DNA from: Galbula dea
Lineage: Eukaryota > Chordata > Aves > Piciformes > Galbulidae
Direction of reading: 5' to 3'
DNA length: 64,000 bases
Assembly: GCA_013399015.1 (NCBI GenBank)
Contig: VWZX01001675.1
Coordinates: 248,001-312,000, forward strand
Positions within the stretch are counted from its first letter, which is position 1. Each line of letters starts with the position of its first letter. Under the pieces are notes generated by a model. The model saw only the letters and a program-made list of their open reading frames with translations. It made no database searches and was not told the DNA's origin. Below are positions 36,309 to 48,263 of this stretch, piece by piece. The position numbers and the translations under genes were made by a program.

Positions 36309-39300
36309 GCAATGTAGTGCTTGTCTCCCTCCTAAGAATTTAAAGAACTGCACACTCATCAGTTCTTCCTAATAGTAAGGCAGAAGAGATCTGCTCCAGC
36401 TCCTTGTCCTTATGGGACGTGGCTGCTGCTGAGCAGAGTCCTGGGGTAACCGAGGCATGTTTTTGCTGGCAGTTGCTGGTGGTGAGTTGGCAGCAGTGAT
36501 GCTGAGTGCTCTCTGCCTTTGCCAGTGCTGTCAGTCAACACCAGATTCGTTTCCTCATGATGTTGAAACACAAAATGCCACAGCGGGTGCAAGCTGTGAG
36601 TGATGGTAAATGCTGAGTGGGGCTGTAAGTGTGTGGAGCAGCAGGGTAGTGTGGTGGGGCTCAGTGTGTTGTCTGGAGTTAGAACCTGGCAGCTTTACTC
36701 TGGCAGAAACCATGAGGCAGCCTTTGATGATGGTTCTTATGTCCCAGTTTAGCCATTCCCCATGGCATAGCTGCCTTGGGCAGTGTGTGCTCGCTGGCGG
36801 TTAAGCCTCAACAGCACTGTGGTCTGAGCCATTATGTGCTGCATGGAGCTGGGTGCTGAGGGTAGGGAGCCTCTGGCCCTGCCAGGACATGGCAGTGGTG
36901 ATAGGAAGGCTTCTCTGCTTATTTTATTTTTAGGTTGTTTTTTTTTCTTTCTCACTACTGGACAATTTCCCTGCAGACACATACTTCTTGCACCACCCCA
37001 TGCAGGGTATTTCTAGTATTTCAGCTACAAGCTTTGTCTCAATGAGGTGCTGGCTTGTGTTGAGTTATGTTCTGGGTTTAAGGGTCATTAAAGACAAAAA
37101 AATCCTCAGCTGGGTTGTTTTCAGAAGGGGGCTGTATTAGAAATGAGCTTTTCTATGTACGTGAATCTAATGGGCTCATCTTTAAAATTTCCTTGAGCAA
37201 ATGCCCGGGATGTCTCTGGGACACATGGCCACGTGCATCCCCCAGGCTGCTCGGGGCTGGCATGCCTGCTGCCATGGGGAGCAGCTGCTGTCTGCCTGCT
37301 GCAGATGCTGGGATTCAACCCTGCTGCTAATATTAGCAGGAACGCACCAGAGGGATGGTCACAATGTTATGTGGGTGATGTGGCTTGAATTCAGTATGGT
37401 GAAAAGCCCCAGAGAGGGGATGTGCTTCGTGTTTCTGTAAGCATCCTCACTTGGATTCAGGGTCTTTCCTGCAAGCCCTGCCTGAAGGTTTGCAGGCTGA
37501 GTGCTCACCTGGGCTTACATGCATGGGAGTGGGCTGGGACTCTGGGTTTTTTTGTGAGTAGCTGACCCATGTGTGTGGACATTCAGTGCCTGGAAAAGGA
37601 AATGGGAAGAGATCTTTCAGATGATATCTTGGATTGTCTCAACCCCAGGAGTGAAGCAGATGTCCACTGTTGGATTTCCTGGGCTGTCCCCCCAAAATTA
37701 TACTGCAACTAGTCTCTTCTGGTACTCTTCATCACCAGCTCAGCGTGGGTAGAGGCAGTGCGGCTCTCCCAGCTGATTATTGTAGCATGCTGCTTCAGGA
37801 CCACAAGTTGCCTCTGATATCCTCAAAGATGAGCTTTACAAGGAGCTTCAGAGAGTTTTCTCTCTTTTTCCACTTTTCTATGTTTCTGAATCTGCAACAG
37901 AAAGATGGGTGAATGGGAGTTTTTTCCCAAATCGGCATGAAGTGAGAGACAGGAGCTGGGGGAAGGTGTCTGTGGGAAGGCAGGAGTTGTGTCTTCTCCA
38001 GCAGAAGTTGCATCTTCCCCTGCAGAAATGGCCTCTCCTGTGCTGAGTGGAAAATCACATCTGCCTTGTTAGAGCAGAAGAGACCTGCCACTGTGGGTTG
38101 TTTTTTTCCCTGTGTATATTTAGTTCCTTGGGAATAAAAAGGTTGTGAGGGAGTGGGAAAGGGAAGAACAGGACGTGGATCTCTCTGTCCATGTGAGCTA
38201 GGCTCTGGGGATAGCCTCTGGCCCCGGTTAGGATGTAGGATCATCCAGAGGTCGTTGTTTATAGTCATCTTATGCAAGGAGGGCTGGGCTGAATGTCCTT
38301 GGGGATGGGCAACCACTACAGTGTGGAGCAGCATGGAGCAGCGTGTCCTTGGCTCTGTGTCAGCATGGAAGGTTTCCAGTGTTGGCTGGTACAGGTGAGC
38401 TCTTGCTGTCCATTTGAGATATATCTTGGGCAAAGTGAGCACAGTGTCATGCTAATCATAAAGAAACCTTTTAGAAGTGGCTGTGTGGGAAAGGACAGAG
38501 AGATGAACCTTTACACCAAGGCCAGGGCAGCTACTTTGGCTGTACAAGTGTTCTGCTGGTGCCTGGACATGAGTCAAAGTTTTGGAGTGTGTGCACTTTA
38601 CTGGCTTTTCCAAGTACTTGCCAGTCTCTGGGATTTTATTAGCATCTATCCCTTAGTGAGAGGCTCACCTAAAATATAACCACTCCTGATTTACTCTTTG
38701 CTCGTTCCCTCTTGGTGGTTTATGGCTGGGGAGTGAGTTGGAAGCAGCTCTGGAACATGTTAGGTCGTGCCTAATACATTTGAGTGACCATGTCTGCATC
38801 TCTTGGCCAATAGATGCCAGCAAACTTGCTGCTAAGTGAGAGTCTTGGCACCTCAGGGTGTCCTGTATCTGGATGCTGGTTTGTTTTCTGTTCTGCAGCC
38901 CTTCCTTGAAGTGAACTACTCAACATGTTTTCCCAGGAGCCAGGACCCAGGCAGCAGCCGCAAAAGCCTGGCCTGGGACTTGTCATAAATCCAAAGACAA
39001 TAATGGAGACTTCAGAGCCCATAATCACTCCAGATATTCATGTTTCTGACTCTGATATTTGATATTCAAGGCAATGTCTTTCTGCTAGGACCATTGTAAA
39101 GGCTCTTCCTCTCTCCCAGCTTTTCTCTCTCCTCGTACAGTGCTGAGCTCTGGCACTTTCTTGGTCTTCAGAGGTGGGACGTGGAGGCAACAAGCCAAGT
39201 GACCCTAAATTCTGGTTAAGCTCGTTTGAAGCCTGTAAAATGAGTCGATGGGACCCAGTCCAGTTCCTGATGGGGATGTACCTGTTTGGTGAGAGTCAGG

Positions 39301-42300
39301 GTCCATCAGGGGAACTCTCTGTGGGACAGGAGTGGGCTGTCATGCCCTTCAGCACATGGCTAGGGTTGCATCCTGGCCACCTCTCATTTCATACCTTTCA
39401 TACCTATTATGTGGTCCTTGCTCCCTCTGCTTTACTTAGGGAGGCATCAGCAGTTTGCACCCACCTGCTATGTGGGTGCTGGTGCAGGAGACACCTCCTT
39501 GCTCCCTTTCCTGCTGCACAAAGGATGCTGCTGAGGAGTAGCCCTTAGGCAACAAAAAGGTTTATTGTTGTCCTCAACTTACTCTGAAAAGCTGCCCTCA
39601 CGTTAATGAGAGCTCTTATCTCCTGATGGCCGTGACTCAAGCTGACTCAGGCTTTTACTGTGATTGCTTTTGAGTGGTTGCTGGATGGAGCTCAGCACTT
39701 GGGTCTCCTGGGGACATCTCTGGAGTGGTGACCCAAGCTTAGGCTTCATCCAAAATGACTCTTGGCTGGTTTGCATGCCAAAAGATGAGACATCATGGGT
39801 GTCAGGGTGGTCCACCTCCCTGCATCCTCCCAGTGCTCCCACAGGTGCTGTGTTGCTGGCACCCAAGTTAGAGCAGATTGGGGTGGAGTACTGACCTGGT
39901 GCCTGGGCTTAGGCACTGCCAACGTCAGAGAGCCTCCTGTGGGTTGTAAAGCTGGGGACACCATGGCCACATCAATCTGTGCTGCCATCCTCCCAGCAGT
40001 AGAGCAGATGCTTGAATAAGCATCACAAAATGATACAGCCTATTGTTCTTGGTGAGTTGAGTGCCCTGGAAGTCGTGGCAGGGGTTAGTGGTGAGGGTAC
40101 GGGCACACAGCATCACCCTCGTGCTGTTTTATTGGACTGGTTTGGTAGGGAAGGAGCATGGTGAGGACTTGGTTTGGGACTTCATCCTTTCTTTCATCTG
40201 GCCATTGGAAATGCAAATATGGAGAAAAATTAAAAGGATAGATTTATTTTTAATGTTATTAAAGCATGTTTATTAATTTACTGATTTATTAATTGTTTAT
40301 CAGGGAGCAGAAAGGAGAGTTCTGCTCTCTGCCAGCCTTCAGGACATTTGGGCAACTGGCTGCCCCCTCCAACAGAGATGTAATGCAATGGTACCAGCAA
40401 TCAGTGGGCAGGGCTAGCAGGGAATGCTACAAACCTGAATGGCTCCTGGGTCTCTCCTTCAGCCACTTTTACTAAGTTATCCTTTTCTGTAGCTTTTTAA
40501 CCAGCATGTTGCAACACCATCTGTCAGAGCACCTTCTCAAGTGGAGATTTAATCACCCAGCCACCAAGACTGGTTGCCCACCTGAGTCACTCTCCATTTT
40601 CCCAGCATGGGTGTTGGGAGTCATGGGGATGGCATCTGGGTGCTTACAGCTTCCTGCATCCAGTGTGGTACCAGCACTGAAGCTGCAAGCAGAGGGTGGT
40701 CTAGGGTCTGCAAGACCATCTGCGTCATACTTTTGCCTTCTGGGTAATAATTTTAAGGCATTTTAGAAATATTACTGAACCAAACCAAATCTGCAGTCTC
40801 CTGGGAGGTGCAGGGAAGATTTATTTCTCTCTTTCGTCCTCCTCTTATGAAAGGAAACTGAAGCACAGACCGGAGGCAAAAGCTGCAGAGAGCCTGTGGC
40901 AGAGGCAGTAATGCAATCTGCTGGGCTGGATACCCTGTATTTTATGTAATTTTCTGTACAAGTATGAAATGAATATAAGGGATGTAAAATATACTGGTCT
41001 GATCTGGAAGCATTTTGCTGAGGGTTAATGGTTATATAAACCAAAGTGTAATGGAGAATCCAAGCTAAAACCTTTCTAGAACTGCATTACAGGGACTGGA
41101 AAGCTGGGATTTTGAATTAATCTGAGTGTGGGTTTTATTTTTTTCTATTCTTGGTCCCAACTTTGCTTTTGTATGTTCATTTCTGGTAAACGAGGGCTTT
41201 GCTGCATCTGTCTCAGCTGGAGCTTGCTGCACATGAATGAAATGCTGTTTGAAAAGCTTTGGTTAATGTCAGAGCACTGAACTTGCATTTATCCCCAAAT
41301 TTCCTCCACAATTTAACTCTTGGTGCCTTTTGCACAGTTCAGGAAGGCTCTGGCTATTGAGACCACATTGCCATTGTCATCTTCTGCAGGCAGTTTTTGT
41401 CAGACCATACAATCTATTGCAACTTCTTTCGAATGCTATTTGTAAAGTCAGAAAAAGGATTTATTTGTGCATAAGCCATTCATAACCTGACCCAGGATGG
41501 TGTGAGAGTCACACTACAACAGCAGATGGTTGTTACATATGTGTTTATATACGGATGTTTATATATATGTATTGCAACAAGGTTGCTTTATTGGTAAAAG
41601 AAAGGTGAGAAAGCTTCTGGCACAAGCACACAGGGAGGGTTTCCAGCAACACTGACTTCTGTCTTACGTTTGATGACTGCTAGCTTTGGAAAAGGTGCTT
41701 TTAAGGGTTCCTGCCTTCACCTCTCCAGATGTAAGAGGGGATCCCAATTCCTCAGGCTGTTTTGAAGCTGTTAGTGTACTTGCAAAGTCTCACCAGTGCG
41801 TGTAACATCGCTTGCTGCCTGTGCTGCCAGTGAATTTCCCATCTCAGCCCCATGTTTTTGACCCCACTGAGGGGCTTGGTGCAGTTGGGAGCACTTTGGT
41901 GTTGAGGACAGGATAGAGATATCCTGCTGTGGTCCTGCAACAGGGATGCAGCTCCCTTCTCCTTCTGCTGTAGGACTTTTAGGTTTAACAGCCAGTGTAT
42001 ATACACACTGTACAGCCATGAGGAACATCCTGCTCATCCCTGTAACTGAGCCTCTAAAATGCATCCACTTCTGCTACAGATGGCAGCAGCTATTCAGCAG
42101 CATCCCAGATGGTAGGTTGGGATAAGCCTAGCCCAGGTGGCCCCGTGGCAATACAGGCGAATGCACTCTTTCCATTTGAGTTGGGCCAGAAAACTGCTGG
42201 GAGCGTCCTGCTGCCTGGTGACAGGGCTCTGGGAAGCTTTAAGGACCCTGAGTGGTTAATACTGTGTTGGGTTTCCAGGGGCTCCTTGAAAGATGAGACA

Positions 42301-45300
42301 TGCAACCTCCCCCTCTTTCCTCCCCAGGAACAGGAGGTGACCATCTGGTAGCAGTTTAGAGAAAGTCAGTGCTCTCAAACGGGACCATTGTATCGAGGGA
42401 AATAACGGGGCGCCTGCCTGCCCCACTCCCATAAGGCTCTTATGTGTCAAAAAAACCCATGGAAAGCTTTCCATGCTTAAGCAAGCAAGCAAATGTAACC
42501 CCTGGGTTAGAGACCACATGAGGGGCAGAGGATGTTTAATGGGAAGCAGTTGGGCGCTGAGGCTGTGGCAGAGCCCGAGGCTCTGGTTGTAAAGCAGGTC
42601 CTGGAGGAGCCAGCATCCCTCGCTGTTTATTTTGGTCTCTTCCTGAGCTCTGTGCATAGAGGTTTCTATATATAAAGCATCCCTTCGACTACATGGGTAT
42701 TCTGTTTAAGAAGGGAAGAAAGAAGGAGCAGATGTTCCCTCATTGGCTCACCCCTGGGTCCTACTGGGTGCCCAGAGCCAGGCTGTGGAGCGGGATGAGC
42801 TGTGGTGGACAAGCACGCTGGCTAACCCCATTGTTTCCCACTGGGAGATGCAGAGCCTGTAGGCAGGAGCCAGAGCCCTTCATGGCATCTGGGTACCCTT
42901 GGCTGGGACCCCCAAAGAAGGACTTGCCTTCAGGGAGAGGCATGTGTAGATAGGAGGCTCTGGCTTTGTCACTTGCTTGTGACTTCTCTGGAGAAGTCCT
43001 GGCTGTTGTATGAGCTACTGGGATTTGAACCAGACCTCTGCCCTCTCTTCAGAATTTGCAAGATCCCTAAAGAGTAGCTTTAACTGATGGCTTGTGACCT
43101 GCTGGTGCCTGGGAAGAGACAGTGGCCACCCTGTGCAGACATCCCCAGCACTGCAGCACAAAATAGAAAGACACAAATATTTCACTACTTTTCTGACCCT
43201 GTGCTTGCTTGGGGAGCATATGAGCTGGGGATGAAGACATACATTTCTCACCCTAAATTGCCTTCCTGGCAAGGAGCACGTTCGGGCCAAGACATCTTAG
43301 AAAGCTTGTGCTTCCCTCATCTGCCAGGATTCAGAGTGTGGCCAAGGCTGTGTGATGCTGAGCAAAATGCCACTACCTCTAGAGATTTGCAAAGGTCTGG
43401 TCTCCAAAGTGGCACCTTGGCAAGCAGTTCCTAGCCCAAGTGTGATGGTTGTGGGTAGAAGCTAGCAGGGCCAGAAGATGCATCTGAGAGGAATCTCATT
43501 TTAGGGGATTTTGGGCTTTCCCTGCTATGGGAGGGGTGCCACTGCCCCTTGCAATGGGAGATTGAGCCAGAGCTGCCTGGATTGGTTTGGTGTTGGTTAA
43601 AATGAAGTGTGTGTTGATGGTAATAATGTTTTGTGCTTGCTGTGCTCGTTCCCCACAGCACACACACCACCAGAGGAAGAGGAGGAAGGGCGATGCTCAG
43701 TGCTCAGCACTCAGCACCTCTGCCTCTTCCCCTGCCAGCTGCCTCCAACACCAGCCAGCAGATTGCATGCTGCTGGTGGGACTGGGGAAGCACTGCTAGT
43801 GCTGAACATCCCCTGGAAAATACCATGCTGGGGATAATCCTGGAGCGTGGCCATCCGGGACCCTGCATGGGGCAGGGACACCTTGGCTCAGGGTGTCAGG
43901 GACATGTGGACCAGGAGCCCCATGGGGACTTGAAGCATTAGCCACAGCTGCTATCATGGGACCCCTGGAGTGGGACGGGAGTGGGGTGCAGGCTCCTGCA
44001 GTGCTGCCCTGCCTGCAGCTCCTGTTGTTGTAATGAAGATGCCAGCTTCCCTGCAGGAAGGTAGGAGGAGGGTCATCTGCAGCAGAGGCTGTTTACTTTC
44101 CTTTCTTGGCTCTGAGTAGGACAAACTATTTTTAAGCTTCTTCTCTTTTTTTTGAGAGTTACTTTGCTTCCTAAGGTCCTTCTGTTGTCTCTGTGCAAGG
44201 AGCAGGAGAGAGGCGATGCTAAGCAGGGCAGCTGCAGTCATGCTCTGTCCCACCAAGGGCCACCACTGCTGAAGGTGACATGCCTGAGGATCATGTGGGT
44301 CTGTCTCAGAGGTGGAGTCACAAACCCTGTTGGTCACAGGCCCTCTCCTTTCTCATGCCTGTGATGTTTAACCTTCTCCTGACCATGCTGGAGTCAGGGC
44401 AGTGGCCAAATGTGCCAGCAGGACAAGCTGGCTACCCCATGCAATCAGAGGCAGGAAGAGGACATCCCACCCCACCCCACAGAGAGCCATGGATGGGAAA
44501 GCTTGTGGGGTGTCTCCAGGCAAATCAGTGATGCTGTTGGAGAGGCAATATCACTGGGACCTGGGAATCCTTGTGATTTTGCTATCAAAACCTGCTGAGC
44601 CATTTCTAATCCTCCCTTGAGGTGATGGTTCCTTGCTCAGCCCCTTGGTACCCTTACTGCCCGTTGGGACCACAGCACTGGCACAGGAGTTATTTGGCTG
44701 GCTGAAGTCTCCTCCAGATGAAATCATGGTTTTGTTGCTCTTCCTTAGGCACTTTGGACTCCTTTGTGTCTGGGCTTTGTGGGTTTTTTTTTTCCTTTCT
44801 GCAGTGGGGCCCAGAGAGACCTGGAGAAAAGCCATTTGTGGATGTTGTATTCAGGCCAGTAAGGACAGGGGGTGACTGTGCTCCAGAAAGACCATGCTGG
44901 TGGTGTTGGGTAGATTTAGCTCTTGGAGAGATAAATCAAAAGAAAGGCCATGTGCAGCAGCTCCAGCATTGAGTGACCCACCACCCAGTCACTGATGCCA
45001 CTATTTCTTTGCCAGTAGCAAGTGGCAGGGGGACTCAAAGAAACTGAGATGGTGGGGGTAGTTCATGTAATGAACCCTGCAGGTCAGTAAGGCTGTTTGT
45101 ATCCAAAGCTTATTACTGGGTCAAAAAGAAATCCCCAAACCACTTGATACTGAGAAATTTCCAGGGAGTGCTCATTGAGGAACAATACTTGCTAGCCTTT
45201 GCTATTGGGTTCCTTTCAAACTGTTCCTGCAGACACACATGTCAGGACATTATTAGGCTGCTTTGTTGAAAGGAATAAATGGAGACTAGGCTGGCTGGAG

Positions 45301-47603
45301 GAGTGGCAAACAGGTTCTAAAAGCCTGATGTGGACAAAACTGTGTTTCCCTCCCTGGGGGAGCTGGCAGGGCTTGGCTGGGCTGCGTCCTCTACTGCTCT
45401 TGCCCGCCCAGCTTTGCTGGAGGCCAGGGAAAGGCTCCCTGTTGGCTTGTCCCTTCCATTCCCTTTGTTTTCCTGCAGAATGCAAACTAGGCTTGACTGG
45501 TGCATTGTTTTAAATTTGGGATTTGGGGGCAAAAATAGCTAAAATGTTCTTCTCCCTGTTGAGTGTCTTGTCCAGTGTGTGAGCCTCAGCTCCAAGAGCT
45601 CTTGCTTTCCTCACCATCTCGTTGGGACCCTTTGGAATTACTGCCACAAGACAGGGCCACTGCTGTCCCCAGCCCTTGCTGCCCAGTCTGGAAGCAGCTG
45701 CATCTGCTGCCTTCCCTGTCTGGAGCTGGGGGTGGCCAATGTCAGCAGCTGTGTTTGTGATCTGCTGGTGGAACAGAGCTGGGATGGCTGCCACGTGGAC
45801 AGTCCTGCCAGCTGGACTCAGCCATGCCAGATGGCTGCTCTGGGGTGAATGGGCGTGTCTGAGGGATAGAGGGTCCCCAGGACCCCAGACCTCCTGGCCC
45901 TGCTCTGCCCTATGGAGCAGAGGAGATGCTTCCCACGTGGTAGCTCTTCTCCAGCTCTACCTTAGGGGTGGCTGGGGTGGGTGGACATCCTGGGACAAGG
46001 GAAAGCTGTGCTCTAGTCTCTCCCTTGGCTTCTGGCATCCTGTGTGATCTCAAGCCCAGGTTTTTAAAGGCTAAATCTCACTGATATTATCTTGTTGATG
46101 CAAAGGGTGAGTGGACTCATTACTGATGCTTGTGCCAGTTGCTAGCAGCATGGCTGTCATCACACTGAGGTTGTCACCATGCTGGCTCAGCCTCACCCCA
46201 TGGGGACTCCTGTGGGACCCTGGGGCTGTGCTTTATCCTGCTCTGACCCCGTGCCAAGCTGGGTGTTGCAAAGCATGGAGGTGTGGGCAGTCTGTGGTGT
46301 TTTGGTGGGAACCAGCAGTGGTTCTCTGCTTTTCCCCCCTTTTCTGTGAAGTTCAGTCTTTTGTTTCTTCCTGGTGGGCTCCTGTGGAGAGCAGAGGGTC
46401 TGATGAGCTTCAGGACATCTACTTCTTTAAAGAGAACTGGCAGAAGTGGGTTGGGAAGCGCTGTGAGGGGACTCATCATGTGGAGGTCCAGGCACGATCG
46501 AGGACGTGGTCAGGAAGCTAATGGACATAAACTGCATGACTGGGATGGGAGCATCATTACATGAATGGAGACTTCCTTCAGCAGTGCTTTGTGCAACAAG
46601 CATCCATCAGGTTTCCTTAAACATGTTCCTGGCTTGGGAGGTTTTGGGCTTTCATTTTTATGTAGCCTGCCTGGACAGGGAGCTCTGTGTGCTGAGAGGG
46701 ACCCGTGTAACAGGCAGAGCCAAATGATGAACACTTGCCTAGGTGCCTCTCTGCTGTGTGGGGTGACCTGTGTGCCTGCTGCACTGCAGCTGAGAGCATG
46801 GGAATAGATCCTGTGTGGTGCTGGGGCTTGAAGAAGGTAGCACTGCTGCCTCTTCAAGCTTAAATCATTAAACCCTGCTAGCAGAAGATCCAGTCTGATG
46901 TTGTGTCCGTCTCTCGTTGCCTTCTGACTTCCTTGTTGGTAAAATGAGGATGAGGATGTTTAGATTTTAGGATGTCCCTAAGGCCTCTCAATTGGCCTCT
47001 TCCTTGTATCAGGATCTCACAGCAGTGTTTTTAAAGGACTTCAGTCTTTGGCTCGGGTATCCCTGGGTTTGTTTTTAAGGATATGAGCTTCTGTGGCTGC
47101 CACCTTTCGTTTTCTTGCCGCACGTATATGAATTTGTTGCTCATCTGGGATTGTTTTCCCATTCCTAACTTGGATTTTGCTGGCAGCAGTCCTTGGGAAG
47201 CCTGTGTTTATCTGCACATCCTTTGGATGTGAGAGGGAAAGGGAGGCATTGGGATTTGGATTGCTAGCTGCCCCCAAGTCATGTGCCATGCTCTGCTCTG
47301 CTGTGATGGAGCCCTTTGCTCCCTGTCGAGCATGTGAGGGGTGTGGGTGAGATGGAAGGCAATGTGGGGATGGTTTCTGCTCTGAGGGTGAGTTTCCTGG
47401 CTCTGGTTCCAGTTTTGTTACTGGGTTTGTAACTTGCCTGAAGAGGCAGAGCCTGGCCCTCAATCCCCACCTGCTTTAAATGAGTTTTCTAAACCCTCAG
47501 GTGAAGGAGCAGAAATGGGTTTATGAGTCTGAGGCAGTGTCTGTATCTTGAGATGCTCAGGTAGGTGTTAACTAAATTCTGAACTCCTTTTCATGTTTTT
47601 CAG
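36309..47603. other. SEPT9 v2 first intron, 3' part
   Basis: About 11.3 kb with no exon, RNA gene or recognisable transposon. A TA-rich run lies near 41535-41575 and a (CCCCA)-type run near 44466-44482. The intron ends with a standard pyrimidine-rich acceptor, TTTTTCAG, at 47603. In mammals, 5'UTR exons of shorter SEPT9 transcripts lie in this intron. I cannot identify one here. Confidence 0.5.
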
Positions 47604-47622
47604 CTCTGAAAAGATCTTTTGA
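47604..47622 (+). promoter_or_regulatory. Upstream ORF of v3 mRNA (second segment, with stop)
   Basis: In the frame entered from the ATG at 4329, the first bases of this exon read SEKIF and then TGA at 47620-47622. This closes the 20-codon upstream ORF within the SEPT9 coding sequence. The segment exists as uORF only in v3-type mRNA. Confidence 0.5.
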
Positions 47623-48263
47623 GGTGGAGGAGGTAGATCAGTCTTCAAATTCCTCCACTCCACAAAGACGAACCCCAAACCCCCTCCTTAGGTCCACAGT
47701 ATCCAGCTCTACGCAGAAGTTTCAGGAACTCGGTGCCAGGAATTTGGAGCCATCTACCCGACATGCAGACCCCACAGCCCAAAGATCACCCAAGCCCTCT
47801 CTGAGGAGAGTGGAGCTCTCTGGACCCAAACTGCCTGAACCGGTGTCCAGAAGAACAGAAATCTCCATTGACATCTCGTCCAAGCAGGTGGAGAACTCCA
47901 CCTCAGGCCTGTCGAGGTTTGGCCTCAAAAGAGCAGATGTGCTGGGGCACAAACCCCCTGAGCCCACTCCAAGGAGGACTGAGATCACCCTTGGCAAGCC
48001 CCAGGAGCCTGCTCTGCGGAGGGTGGAGGCGCCAGCATCAAAGATCCCTGAGATGCCCCAGCGAAGAGCCGAGGTGACCGGTGCTCCTGCGCCCGACACG
48101 GCCACCAAGCGCATGGAAATTCAGGTAGCGAAGGCTGCTGAGGTCCCAGCCCCGGCGGCACGGCATGTGGAGAGCTCAGAGCCTCCCGTGGCCACCCAGC
48201 CACCCCAGGCAGAGCCAAAGCCACAGCCGGTGCTGATGGAGAGCCCACCAAAGAGAGAAGAAG
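47604..48263 (+). CDS. SEPT9: Septin-9, shared exon encoding the disordered basic N-terminal region
   Basis: The 660-base exon starts after the acceptor TTTTTCAG and ends at AAG|GTGAGTA. It encodes 219 full residues, starting LKRSFEVEEVD and ending ESPPKREE, with one base left over (phase 1). It matches the human SEPT9 N-terminal extension throughout, for example SSTQKFQ, RRVELSGPK, SIDISSKQVEN and RRTEIT. The region is basic, proline-rich and probably disordered. In human it binds microtubules and bundles actin. Eight [R/K][R/H]-x-[E/D] motifs start at 47759, 47804, 47849, 47927, 47972, 48017, 48062, 48107, plus RHVE at 48161, mostly 15 residues apart. Proline-directed sites STP and TP lie near the start. 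The GTPase domain is in later exons not seen here. Methionines at 48053 and 48113 are possible internal starts for shorter isoforms. Confidence 0.97.

Noticed and set aside
37795..38442. Minus-strand open frame of 215 codons
   Set aside because: No recognisable family, no supporting signals, intronic.
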